In this document: positions 1 to 7,495 of the stretch, piece by piece
Numbering within the stretch: position 1 is the first letter of the stretch
How the letters are laid out: each line of letters starts with the position of its first letter
Source of the DNA: JBMDXK01 sp048594375
Lineage (GTDB): Bacteria > Pseudomonadota > Alphaproteobacteria > Rhizobiales > Methylopilaceae
Direction of reading: 5' to 3'
DNA: 35,731 bases
NCBI GenBank assembly: GCA_048594375.1
Contig: JBMDXK010000033.1
Location: 1-35,731 of the forward strand
Notes under the pieces: generated by a model
What the model was told of the DNA's origin: nothing
Seen by the model: the letters and a program-made list of their open reading frames with translations, nothing else
The model's database searches: none
Translations under genes and position numbers: made by a program

Positions 1-92
1 GTAGCGTAACGGGCTGCCGGCACTTTTCCGCGCAAAAATTCAGCAGCAACATCCGGTCGCGCAGGTGTTATTCTCGGATCAAAAGCAACCAT
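1..92 (-). CDS. NlpC/P60-family cell-wall hydrolase, N-terminal fragment cut by the window edge
   Basis: Only the first 30 codons are inside the window, read on the minus strand from ATG at 92-90. The peptide opens MVAFDPRITPARPDVAAEFL and goes on RGKVPAARYA. This 'DPRxTPARPDxAA..LRGKV.A.R' opening is, from family knowledge, characteristic of alphaproteobacterial NlpC/P60 (C40) peptidases, which cut peptidoglycan stem peptides. A good ribosome site (GAGGAAAC) lies 5-10 bases upstream, and an in-frame GTG at 95-93 is an alternative start. It starts about 20 bases after the MarR stop, so the two are probably co-transcribed. The catalytic Cys/His domain lies outside the window, so the assignment rests on the N-terminal signature alone. 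Confidence 0.55.
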   Translation of the reverse strand, partial: MVAFDPRITPARPDVAAEFLRGKVPAARYA

Positions 93-112
93 CACAGTGT
101 TTCCTCAACGCC

Positions 113-463
113 TTACACCGGCAACAGGCGCGCATTCTTCACAATGGTGTCTGCAAGGCTCTCGATATACAACGCGCCTTTCACTGTACGCTGGATGATA
201 ACATTCCGGCGATCTTCATCATCCCGCCTGCGGGAAAGCAACTCCAGCTTGCCCATGCTATCCAGCGCACGGGTTATCACCGGCTTCGTCACATTCAACT
301 TGTGGGCTAGGCCACGCACCGTGTGGGGCGGCGGCTCCATGTAAACCGTCAACAGGATACACAACTGACGGCTGGATAAATCGATATCATGCTCGCGCAC
401 AACATCCAGAGAAAAATCATGCAGCAATTTCAATGCTTGCGCTGGCCGGATTTCGATTGCCAT
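113..463 (-). CDS. MarR-family transcriptional regulator
   Basis: Small winged-helix DNA-binding regulator. The body runs LSSRQLCILLTVYMEPPPHT (entry helix), then VRGLAHKLNVTKPVITRALD (helix-turn-helix), then LLSRRRDDEDRRNVIIQ (the beta wing with the usual DxRR). I chose ATG 463 (MAIEIRP..., 116 residues) because GGAAGG lies eight bases before it. The longer frame from ATG 514 adds 17 residues but has only an A/T-rich leader with no ribosome site. It sits directly upstream of the NlpC/P60 gene on the same strand, so it may control itself and that hydrolase; this is inference from position. The ligand is unknown. Confidence 0.8.
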   Translation of the reverse strand: MAIEIRPAQALKLLHDFSLDVVREHDIDLSSRQLCILLTVYMEPPPHTVRGLAHKLNVTKPVITRALDSMGKLELLSRRRDDEDRRNVIIQRTVKGALYIESLADTIVKNARLLPV

Positions 464-574
464 TCTGGCCGCCTTCCAAAAGAAACATTCTGCATTATTA
501 CGGAGGCGTACCATTTAAACAAGAAAAAAATATTAAACCTTTGATTAAGATTAACATTCTAAAGAGTTTAGCGA

Positions 575-934
575 TCAGGAATTTTGACTTGATGACCAGC
601 TTGGCAACAACGGCATTGTACCTGGTGGCTGCGCCATCAAGCGGCTTTGCGTTTCATAAAGCTCGCGCTGAAGCTTTTCCGCTTCTTTTTGCTTGGTATG
701 CAGATCACGCCTGATGCCCATTTTCTGCCACCACCCTATCAGTCCGCCCGCGACAGCACCGGCGATCATGCTCAGGCTAATAACAACAAATAACGGCATT
801 GACATTGCAAGATTGGCGTTACCACTGGAAAAGGGATCAATTGACACTTGCACGCTTTGACGGTTAGCCACGGCCAATGCCACCAGCACTAAAGCACAAG
901 GCACCACCACAACCCATGTCATTACATTCCGCAT
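575..934 (-). CDS. lapA: LapA (DUF1049) family inner-membrane protein
   Basis: Short protein of about 119 residues with two hydrophobic helices: residues about 5-25 (VMTWVVVVPCALVLVALAVA) and about 45-70 (LFVVISLSMIAGAVAGGLIGWW). A basic, glutamine/glutamate-rich coiled stretch follows (KQKEAEKLQRELYETQSRL). This is the LapA/DUF1049 layout; in E. coli the family works with LapB in controlling lipopolysaccharide assembly. GTG at 937 and ATG at 934 are both possible starts, and AAGGGG lies just upstream. It starts 20 bases after ihfB, an adjacency that is conserved well beyond this class. The hydrophilic tail after residue 100 is variable and uninformative. Confidence 0.8.
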   Translation of the reverse strand: MRNVMTWVVVVPCALVLVALAVANRQSVQVSIDPFSSGNANLAMSMPLFVVISLSMIAGAVAGGLIGWWQKMGIRRDLHTKQKEAEKLQRELYETQSRLMAQPPGTMPLLPSWSSSQNS

Positions 935-956
935 CACCTTGACCCCTTACCTTTTG

Positions 957-1268
957 TTAATCTTCGTCATCCTCAGGGCCGAAATCTTCTCCCCTGTTCA
1001 AACGAGAACGCATTTCTTTGCCGCTTTTAAAAAACGGTACGGCTTTTTCATCCACATCAACGGCTTCACCCGTACGCGGGTTCCGCCCCTTGCGTGCTGG
1101 ACGCTTCTTCACCGAAAACGCACCAAAACCGCGCAATTCCACGCGATCGCCCTTTGCAAGGGCATCCACGATTGTTTCTAAAATTGCGCTCACAACATTA
1201 TCAATATCCCGCTGATAAAGATGCGGGTTGGCTTCGGCAATACGAGCCACGAGTTCCGATTTAATCAC
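957..1268 (-). CDS. ihfB: Integration host factor subunit beta
   Basis: HU/IHF-family DNA-bending protein of 103 residues. The HU-family signature is plain: VELRGFGAFSVKKRPARKGR followed by NPRTGEAV, which contains the conserved proline that intercalates into DNA. The opening MIKSELVARIAEANPHLYQR is the dimerisation helix and is typical of the beta rather than the alpha subunit. An acidic tail (EDFGPEDDED) extends past the usual length of about 94-95 residues. The start is GTG at 1268, preceded by GGGGG at good spacing. It lies between sppA and lapA, the common alphaproteobacterial order. IHF would act as a heterodimer with IhfA, which is not in this window. Confidence 0.93.
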   Translation of the reverse strand: MIKSELVARIAEANPHLYQRDIDNVVSAILETIVDALAKGDRVELRGFGAFSVKKRPARKGRNPRTGEAVDVDEKAVPFFKSGKEMRSRLNRGEDFGPEDDED

Positions 1269-1388
1269 GCATAATCCCCCTTCAAAACTTTAAGGATAGA
1301 GCTGTTTTCCCTACCCTGTTACACACTGTTACCGGCGCCGGTTTTCCAGCTATTGCTCCCTCAGACCTGCCTTCTTATAAGCCAAAAT

Positions 1389-1394
1389 ATTATA
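1389..1394 (-). promoter_or_regulatory. Possible -10 element of an ihfB-lapA promoter
   Basis: Read on the minus strand, the sppA-ihfB gap holds TATAAT (1394-1389) followed about 14 bases later by a second -10-like TTATAA. A TTAAAG lies 17 bases before that second box. Either could start an ihfB transcript independent of sppA, leaving a leader of roughly 100 bases. Neither -35 is strong, so this is a candidate only. Confidence 0.35.
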
Positions 1395-1418
1395 ATGCTT
1401 TAACTTGTGGACAGAACT

Positions 1419-2384
1419 TTACTTTTCCACAGGTTGCCAAATGGCGAGAACGCCGTCAAGCGCATAAATATCAATTGCTTGCAGGGAATTTTTGCGCACA
1501 CGCTCCGCCCAGCTCGGCAAGCCCATCGCATCAAGAGTAAAACTCAAGATACTCTTGACAATTCCCATTTCCGAAAAGGTGCCTTGCGATGGTTTCCATT
1601 CGTGTTCTTTCAGGTCTTTGGAAACATTATGTTTTTCCGCTAACCATGTCCGAATGTCTTTTTTTGAGCCTATCTGGTCAATAAGCTTTATTTCCAAAGC
1701 CTGCGCACCTGAAAAAACACGGCCATCGCTTACCCGCTCCAAATCTGCCCCTGTAAGCTGACGACGCTCTGTGACAAGGCCTTTAAACCAGTCAAAAGAA
1801 TCCATCACCATCACACGCAACGCTTCGCGCGCTTCAGGGCTGGTAGGCTCCAGTCCATTGGGTGCCGCTTTCAACGGAGCGCTTTTTACAGACTCGACAT
1901 TCACGCCAATTTTATCCAGCAAGCCTGTGAGGTTTGGAAACTGCACCAATACCCCAATCGAACCGGTTATTGAGGTGCGGTAGGCAAAAATGCGCTCGGC
2001 TCCCATGGCCGCAATATAACCCCCTGACGCAGCAACCTGCTCCACCATTGCAACCACAGGCTTCGTTTCATTCAGTTCACGAATGGCCTGATAAAGCTTT
2101 TCGGACGCTGTAATGCCGCCACCGGGACTGTTGATTTGCAAAATCACCGCTTTCGCTTTGCTTTTCTGCAATTCTTCGAACATCTTATCGCGCTTTTCGT
2201 CATCCATAATCACGCCGGAGATATTCACCACCGCAACATGCTCACCCTGCGGCATGCCGCTTGTCGCACCCCAACCCGCAATCCCTATGAGCACAGCAAC
2301 CAACACTATTGCCACCACGCGCCATAGAACAAGGCGCTTGCGCATGTGCATCCGCGCATACAAAGCATCAGACGAAAAAGACAT
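1419..2384 (-). CDS. sppA: Signal peptide peptidase SppA, short (S49A) form
   Basis: Membrane-anchored serine protease that degrades cleaved signal peptides. Residues about 17-38 (RLVLWRVVAIVLVAVLIGIA) form one N-terminal transmembrane anchor. The catalytic region has SPGGG at 86-90, VAASGGYIAA with the nucleophile Ser120, GSIGVL at 141-146 and SAPLKAA with the likely general base Lys172. The Ser-Lys spacing of 52 residues equals that of B. subtilis SppA. At 321 residues it is the single-domain form, not the 618-residue E. coli form. AGGAGA lies six bases before ATG 2384. It is the first gene of the sppA-ihfB-lapA run. Confidence 0.93.
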   Translation of the reverse strand: MSFSSDALYARMHMRKRLVLWRVVAIVLVAVLIGIAGWGATSGMPQGEHVAVVNISGVIMDDEKRDKMFEELQKSKAKAVILQINSPGGGITASEKLYQAIRELNETKPVVAMVEQVAASGGYIAAMGAERIFAYRTSITGSIGVLVQFPNLTGLLDKIGVNVESVKSAPLKAAPNGLEPTSPEAREALRVMVMDSFDWFKGLVTERRQLTGADLERVSDGRVFSGAQALEIKLIDQIGSKKDIRTWLAEKHNVSKDLKEHEWKPSQGTFSEMGIVKSILSFTLDAMGLPSWAERVRKNSLQAIDIYALDGVLAIWQPVEK

Positions 2385-2524
2385 AGGGTTCTCCTGAATG
2401 GATAAAAGAGGACGAATTATCTGGAAATGCTGGCAAAAACGACAGGATTGTTTAACGCATAATCGCCTAAAAAATAATTAAGAAGAATTTAAGATTTTCA
2501 AAAGTCATTGCATTTCTTTATCTC

Positions 2525-2554
2525 TTGACGCGTTAATCATTCATTAAGTATAAA
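2525..2554 (+). promoter_or_regulatory. Sigma70-like promoter with an embedded CtrA-type box
   Basis: TTGACG at 2525-2530 and TATAAA at 2549-2554 are separated by 18 bases, a strong match to a housekeeping promoter for the gene starting at 2602. Inside the spacer is TTAATCATTCATTAA (2533-2547), a perfect TTAA-N7-TTAA match to the binding sequence of the cell-cycle regulator CtrA known from Caulobacter and relatives. A protein bound between the -35 and -10 would be expected to repress or time transcription. The promoter and box are seen; the regulator is inferred. Confidence 0.6.
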
Positions 2555-2601
2555 ACAGTTTGTTAAAGTACAATTCCGTAGTGTAAAAGTGTGTAAAAAT
2601 T

Positions 2602-3654
2602 ATGTTTCCAATTGCTTCTGCTGCTGCTTCGCGTGCTGTATCTCCGTCCAGAGCCAACTCTTCCTTTGATGACACCTTAAAGTTTGCTGAGACATCGCTT
2701 CCAGACAGAACAATCCCTGCGAATTTACTTCCCAAAGCGCAATCTTTCCCGGATTTAAGGGCTGCAACATTTCACGATGAGACTCAATCTCCCTTAACTG
2801 TTTTGGGCATGGATTTGGAAACCCTTGAGGGCGGCATTCTTGCTTTGCAGGGTGAAGTAAAATCCAAAGAGGCCATGCTGCATGCTCTGCGGCAATCACA
2901 CGATGCTTTATCAGAAAAAAGCCAAGCTGCGATTGGAAAACTTGAGTATGAAATTGTTCAACTGCAGGCTAAAATTCAGGAAACCAACCACAGCAAAAAC
3001 GCGGCACGCTCGGCTGCGCGTGAGCGTGGAAAGGAATGGCAAAATTTCCATCAGAACCGGCTTGATGAAGCAAACGCGCGCGCGGATGAAAATCAAGCTA
3101 AAGCTGACCGACTTATCGTAGAAAATGCCGCTCTGCACCAGCAGATACATCAGCGTGATGCTCACATTACAAGTCTTGAAGAGCAGTTAGCAGGTATGCA
3201 AGGGCGATTGGACGGTGTCAGCGTTGATCGTGCCCATCTCGGACAGAATTTCAATAATCAGGCAGACGTTATTAGGAATTTAAAAAAACAAATAACAACA
3301 ATGAAAGAAGAACGCGAGGCTGTATTTAAAGAATTTCAAGGAAAAGAAAATGAATATAGAACGCAAATGAGCAATTTAAGAAGTCAAATTATTCAGGATG
3401 ATAAGGAAAAGGCAGCAGAACTTAGAAAAGTCACTTCAACCATGGAAATGCAAAGTGATACAATTAACTCTCTGGATAAATTCATATCTCAAATGAATGA
3501 GAAAAAACAAGATATTTCTGAAGAGTTAAAACAGGTAAAACAACAACTTCAGACCGTTAAGAAGCAAAACGCATTTCTTCATGAACAGTATAATACAATG
3601 AAAGAAGAGCGGGATTCACTTCAAAGAAAGATTGATAGCAACGGCAAAAAGTAG
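2602..3654 (+). CDS. Unrecognised cytoplasmic coiled-coil protein
   Basis: 350 residues that I cannot assign to a family. Residues 1-75 are Ser/Ala/Pro-rich and look disordered, with no signal peptide or membrane helix. From about residue 76 to the end the protein is almost continuous heptad-type coiled coil rich in Glu, Gln, Lys, Ala and Leu (for example LIVENAALHQQIHQRDAHIT and LKQVKQQLQTVKKQNAFLHE), broken near 125-145 by a basic ARSAARERGKEWQNFHQNR patch. It ends on a lysine pair. ATG 2602 fits a promoter ending at 2554. The gene stands alone between divergent sppA and the monooxygenase. The 3' half is clearly more A/T-rich than the 5' half. A structural or scaffold role is possible, but nothing here proves it. 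Confidence 0.75.
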   Translation: MFPIASAAASRAVSPSRANSSFDDTLKFAETSLPDRTIPANLLPKAQSFPDLRAATFHDETQSPLTVLGMDLETLEGGILALQGEVKSKEAMLHALRQSHDALSEKSQAAIGKLEYEIVQLQAKIQETNHSKNAARSAARERGKEWQNFHQNRLDEANARADENQAKADRLIVENAALHQQIHQRDAHITSLEEQLAGMQGRLDGVSVDRAHLGQNFNNQADVIRNLKKQITTMKEEREAVFKEFQGKENEYRTQMSNLRSQIIQDDKEKAAELRKVTSTMEMQSDTINSLDKFISQMNEKKQDISEELKQVKQQLQTVKKQNAFLHEQYNTMKEERDSLQRKIDSNGKK

Positions 3655-3709
3655 CCTCTTTCACTAAACTCATATTGCCGCTTCCTGCAAATCGCGGTAT
3701 GCGTAAAGG

Positions 3710-4924
3710 ATGCACAGTTTACCCGATAATTTTGCTGAACGTGTTGATGTCTGCGTGGTGGGCAGCGGTGCCTCAGGCATGGTTGCCGCATTGCTTCTGG
3801 CACAGGTAGGCATCAAGACGGCTCTGGTGGGAAAACCAACGCCGGATGATCCGCGCACCACGACGCTGATGCAAGGCGCTCTTGGGGTTCTTGAACAGAT
3901 TGGCGTTTGGGAAAGCCTCGTTGCACACTCTGCCCCGCTGCGCACCATGCGCATTATAGATGCCACCCGCCGCCTGATCCGCGCACCGGATGTGATCTTT
4001 AACGCCGCCGAATGTGGGCTGGATGCTTTTGGTTATAATATTCCCAATAGTGTCCTGCTCAATGCGCTGCGTGAAGCCGTACTGCGTTCTCCCGATATTG
4101 CTGTTATTGAAGACAATGCGACTTGTGTTCTGCCGCACACAGCATATGTAGAGGTTACCTTTTCCGAAGGATGTTCTTTGCAAGCCCGGCTTGTGGTGGG
4201 TGCAGACGGACGGCACTCTTTGTGCCGCACTGCCGCTGGAATTCGTGTGACGGAACATCTCCTTGAACAAACTGCGTTTGTGGTGAATGTAGCCAATGAT
4301 AAGCCGCATCATGGTGTTTCAACAGAATTTCATACCGAAACTGGCCCTTTTACGGTTGTGCCGCTGCCAGAAAGGCTGCACACTTCCATTGTGGCTGTGG
4401 TAAAACCTGACCAGGCCGATGCCTTGATGGCAATGAACACTGCGGCACTGGGTACATTTCTTGCCGCACGTTGTGGCCGCTTTCTGGGAGAAATGATGCC
4501 CGTTTCCACAGCAGGTGCGCGCCGCTTGCTAACCCTGAAAGCCAACACAATTGCAGCCAATCGCATTGCGTTGGTAGGGGAAGCTGCCCATATCTTCCCG
4601 CCTATTGGCGCACAAGGGCTCAATCTGGGTGTGCGTGATGCCGCCGCACTGGTTGATATTGTGAAAGCTGCCGCTCTTGCAAATGCCGATCTTGGCGGTG
4701 AGCCGGTTATAGCCGCTTATAACAAAACGCGCCGTTTTGATATTTTCAGCCGTAGCTTTGCTGTGAATGCGCTTAACCAGTCTCTGCTTTCGCCGTTGCT
4801 GCCCGCACATGTTTTCCGCAGTGCCGGGCTTTCACTGCTTTCTTCCATACCCCCCTTGCGGCAAGCCGCCATGCGTATTGGCATGGGTGTTCCGTTTTAT
4901 AAAAAATCTCTTCGCAGCCTATGA
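3710..4924 (+). CDS. UbiH/UbiF/COQ6-family FAD-dependent monooxygenase
   Basis: Flavin monooxygenase of 404 residues, most like the enzymes that hydroxylate the ubiquinone ring. It has the three class A motifs in order: dinucleotide-binding VVGSGASGMVAALLLAQVG near the N-terminus, VVGADGRHSLCR (the DG motif) in the middle, and ALVGEAAHIFPPIGAQGLNL near residue 290. In the last motif the usual GDAAH is GEAAH, with Glu for Asp at the FAD ribityl contact. The tail RSAGLSLLSSIPPLRQAAMR resembles the UbiH family C-terminus. AAGG directly abuts the ATG, so the ribosome site is poor. The gene converges on gshB. Which ring position it acts on cannot be told from sequence. Confidence 0.8.
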   Translation: MHSLPDNFAERVDVCVVGSGASGMVAALLLAQVGIKTALVGKPTPDDPRTTTLMQGALGVLEQIGVWESLVAHSAPLRTMRIIDATRRLIRAPDVIFNAAECGLDAFGYNIPNSVLLNALREAVLRSPDIAVIEDNATCVLPHTAYVEVTFSEGCSLQARLVVGADGRHSLCRTAAGIRVTEHLLEQTAFVVNVANDKPHHGVSTEFHTETGPFTVVPLPERLHTSIVAVVKPDQADALMAMNTAALGTFLAARCGRFLGEMMPVSTAGARRLLTLKANTIAANRIALVGEAAHIFPPIGAQGLNLGVRDAAALVDIVKAAALANADLGGEPVIAAYNKTRRFDIFSRSFAVNALNQSLLSPLLPAHVFRSAGLSLLSSIPPLRQAAMRIGMGVPFYKKSLRSL

Positions 4925-4935
4925 AGGCTGTATAG

Positions 4936-4969
4936 AGCACAAGCACGATCAAATAATCATGCTTGCGCT
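4936..4969. terminator. Hairpin between convergent monooxygenase and gshB genes
   Basis: AGCACAAGCACGAT (4936-4949) pairs with ATCATGCTTGCGCT (4956-4969), 12 of 14 positions complementary, around a six-base loop. It sits in the 63-base gap between two convergent stop codons, so it probably serves as a shared terminator, although neither strand has a long T-run. Confidence 0.55.
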
Positions 4970-4987
4970 ATCAGTATTGGAATTTGG

Positions 4988-5941
4988 CTATCGCGCACCT
5001 GCACTGTGCTTTTCTTCAATCTTGTTCCAGATGATGCTCGCCACATCGGGCCCACCCAACCGCTGGATGGCGCGGATGCCCGTCGGTGAGGTCACATTGA
5101 TTTCTGTGAGATGGCCATCAATCACATCAATCCCCACAAACAAAAGGCCACGCGCTTTAAGCTCTGCGCCCAGCCGCTCGCAAATTTCCCGCTCCCGCGC
5201 TGAAAGCTCGGTTTCTTTGGCGGCGCCTCCGCGCACCATATTCGAGCGGATATCACCCGCAGACGGCACACGGTTAACCGCACCTGCAAATACGCCATCC
5301 ACCAGAATAATGCGCTTATCACCCTCCGTCACTTTTGGCAGAAACTTCTGCACCACCCACGGCTCACGGAACAGGCCAGCAAACAAATCATACAGCGAGC
5401 CAAAGTTCATGTCTTCCGTCTGAATACGAAAAACCGATGCGCCACCATGGCCATAAAGCGGCTTCATCACAATGTCACCATGAATTTTACGAAACGCTTC
5501 AATCTGCGCCTTATCCCGCGTAATCACCGTTGGCGGCATCAAATCCTGAAATTGCAGCACAAATACTTTTTCCGGCGCATTGCGCACCGCGGCAGGATTG
5601 TTCACCACCAATGTTGTGGGCGGCAGCATCTCCAGAAGATGGGTGGCCGTTATATAGGCCAGATCGAACGGCGGATCCTGCCGCATGAGCACAACATCCA
5701 TCTCCGCCAGATCCCGCTGCTGCGGCGCACCCAACACCGCATGGCTGCCCTGCTCATCCTTCACTGTCAACCCTTGCAGCGGTGCTGTGATGCGCCTGCC
5801 CCAGCAAGACAACGTATCTGCGGTATAATAAAACAGTTCGTGGCCGCGCCGTTGCGCTTCAAGCAACAATGCAAAGGTTGAATCCCCCGCAATCGTGATG
5901 TTCTCAATCGCATCCATCTGGACAGCAACGCGCAATGCCAT
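4988..5941 (-). CDS. gshB: Glutathione synthetase
   Basis: ATP-grasp ligase that adds glycine to gamma-glutamylcysteine, the last step of glutathione synthesis in the cytoplasm. The family opening is clear (MALRVAVQMDAIENITIAGDST). VVLMRQDPPFD and the ATP-grasp segments DIVMKPLYGHGGASVFRI, EPWVVQKFLP and GDKRIILVDG follow, then the metal-binding end FVGIDVIDGHLTEINVTSPTG. At 317 residues it is the normal length (about 315). The start at ATG 5941 is preceded by AAGGGTGGGAAG. It is the last gene of the rsmI-yraN-gshB run, 36 bases after yraN, an order seen across Alphaproteobacteria. Confidence 0.96.
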   Translation of the reverse strand: MALRVAVQMDAIENITIAGDSTFALLLEAQRRGHELFYYTADTLSCWGRRITAPLQGLTVKDEQGSHAVLGAPQQRDLAEMDVVLMRQDPPFDLAYITATHLLEMLPPTTLVVNNPAAVRNAPEKVFVLQFQDLMPPTVITRDKAQIEAFRKIHGDIVMKPLYGHGGASVFRIQTEDMNFGSLYDLFAGLFREPWVVQKFLPKVTEGDKRIILVDGVFAGAVNRVPSAGDIRSNMVRGGAAKETELSAREREICERLGAELKARGLLFVGIDVIDGHLTEINVTSPTGIRAIQRLGGPDVASIIWNKIEEKHSAGAR

Positions 5942-5977
5942 AACTTCCCACCCTTTGCATTTTATTTTTATCAGATA

Positions 5978-6358
5978 TCAATGCGTGTTTTCAAACGCAT
6001 TCACAATGTGCCTTGGCAAACGGTGCGGCGCAATCACAATAGCATCAAACCGCATGGAAAAATTCGCAAATTCAGGATGCTGCCGTAAAAAATCCTGCGC
6101 ACCCCGCGCTATGCGCGCGCGCTGATGGGGACGGATAGCCAGCATGGCCTCATCAATGCTCTGGCGCGCCTTTACTTCCACAAACACCAGCGTAGAACCA
6201 CGGCGCACCACCATATCCAGCTCGCCTACAGGAGATGCCCAACGCTGATGCAGCACTTTATAGCCTTTGATACGCAACAGCCACCCTGCCAGGCGCTCGG
6301 CTCTCAGCCCAAACAAGTAAGATTGCTGGCGCCACTGAAGGCGGTTGTTTGCTCTCAA
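5978..6358 (-). CDS. yraN: UPF0102 (YraN) family nuclease-like protein
   Basis: Short protein of 126 residues with a restriction-endonuclease-like core. WASPVGELDMVVRRGSTLVF followed by VEVKARQS gives the G-E-x-D ... V-E-V-K pattern of the PD-(D/E)xK fold, preceded by the basic helix RAERLAGWLLRIKGYKVL. Family members are widespread and often lie beside rsmI; the cellular role is not settled. The apparent start is TTG (6358), whose TG is shared with the TGA stop of rsmI, indicating translational coupling. GGAGAGCAGGG just upstream is the ribosome site. Confidence 0.9.
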   Translation of the reverse strand: MRANNRLQWRQQSYLFGLRAERLAGWLLRIKGYKVLHQRWASPVGELDMVVRRGSTLVFVEVKARQSIDEAMLAIRPHQRARIARGAQDFLRQHPEFANFSMRFDAIVIAPHRLPRHIVNAFENTH

Positions 6359-7257
6359 CCCTGCTCTCCATTGCTGGCAGCGCCCAAGGCAAGGGCGCGC
6401 GCGTAAACCGCTTTACGCGGCCATCCGGTGCTGCGGGTTACTTCAGCCACGGCATCTTTCATGCTTAAATGATCCATTGTTATGGTTAACAAGCGGTCAA
6501 CGTCGCTTTCCAGCGCCTGTTCTTCTTGCAGGGGAGCGCCCACAATAACAACAATTTCTCCTTTGGGCGCGGATACTTGCGCATAAAACGCGGCCAATTC
6601 AGATAATGTTCCGCGATGCGCTGTTTCATAGGTCTTGGTCAGTTCCCGCGCCATCACCGCAGGGCGATTTCCCAGAGCCATTTCCATATCGCGCAACGAT
6701 TCGGCCAGACGCGGCCCCGTTTCGAAAAACACCAGCGTTGCCGGAATGGACTGCAACTCTTCCAGCCTTTTACGCCGCGCCATCTGCTTCGATGATAAAA
6801 ATCCCTCAAAGAAAAAACGATCCGTCGGCAGTCCCGCAATCACCAACCCTGCCATGACCGCAGATGCACCCGGCAAAGGCACAACCCGTAACCCCGCTTC
6901 CGCAACCGCCCGCACCAGCTTGAAGCCAGGATCCGAAACCAGCGGCGTGCCAGCATCGGAAATGAGCGCGACCGATGCGCCTGATTTCAGTTTTTCCAGA
7001 ATCTTTGGCAGCATCTGCGTCTCATTATGCTCATGATACGCTTGCAACGGTACAGAGATAACATAACGCTGCAACAGCTTACGGCTCACCCGTGTATCTT
7101 CGGCCAGAACAACATCGGCTGCCGCCAGCGTTGCCAGTGCGCGCAGGGAAATATCCTCCAGATTGCCAATGGGAGTAGCCACCACATAAAGCCCTGAAGG
7201 TAACGTGGGCGCAGAAAACTGTTGCCCTTGAATGCTGTATGTTTTTGGCTGTGCCAT
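6355..7257 (-). CDS. rsmI: 16S rRNA 2'-O-ribose C1402 methyltransferase RsmI
   Basis: Tetrapyrrole-methylase-fold enzyme that uses S-adenosylmethionine to methylate the 2'-OH of C1402 in the 30S decoding centre. The family signature is at the start (LYVVATPIGNLEDISLRALA then LAEDTRVSRKLL), followed by SDAGTPLVSDPGFKLVR, VPLPGASAVMAGLVIAGLPT and FFEGFLSSK. The carboxy domain MKDAVAEVTRSTGWPRKAVYA is the RsmI-type HTH. It has 300 residues, close to the usual 285-300. It heads the rsmI-yraN-gshB transcript and diverges from the LpoA-like gene at 7496, a conserved arrangement in this class. Confidence 0.95.
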   Translation of the reverse strand: MAQPKTYSIQGQQFSAPTLPSGLYVVATPIGNLEDISLRALATLAAADVVLAEDTRVSRKLLQRYVISVPLQAYHEHNETQMLPKILEKLKSGASVALISDAGTPLVSDPGFKLVRAVAEAGLRVVPLPGASAVMAGLVIAGLPTDRFFFEGFLSSKQMARRKRLEELQSIPATLVFFETGPRLAESLRDMEMALGNRPAVMARELTKTYETAHRGTLSELAAFYAQVSAPKGEIVVIVGAPLQEEQALESDVDRLLTITMDHLSMKDAVAEVTRSTGWPRKAVYARALALGAASNGEQG

Positions 7258-7495
7258 GCCGGTATTTTCTCCTGTACTCCCATAGCCTGTCTTGCCTCAT
7301 TTATCAATGATTTTCATTCTGGAAAATCCCTGTATCCGCAAACCAATACGGTCAACATCGCAGCTTTGCTTTTCTGCGCCTCTCAGATTTTTGCCATACC
7401 TTCATCGCAGTAACCGTTCTCCCGCTTTAAAAATGCACCAAAATGTGCCAAGGTGTCTTTCTTAAGGACGCAGCATTAACCAAAATGAGAACACG

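Noticed and set aside
1380..1450. Hairpin TGTGGA...TCCACA at the end of sppA as a terminator
   Set aside because: The stem is six bases with a long loop and no T-run, and ihfB follows on the same strand.
3660..3709. Terminator of the coiled-coil gene
   Set aside because: ATTGCCGC/GCGGTAT can pair but with a mismatch and no following T-run, so it is too weak to list.
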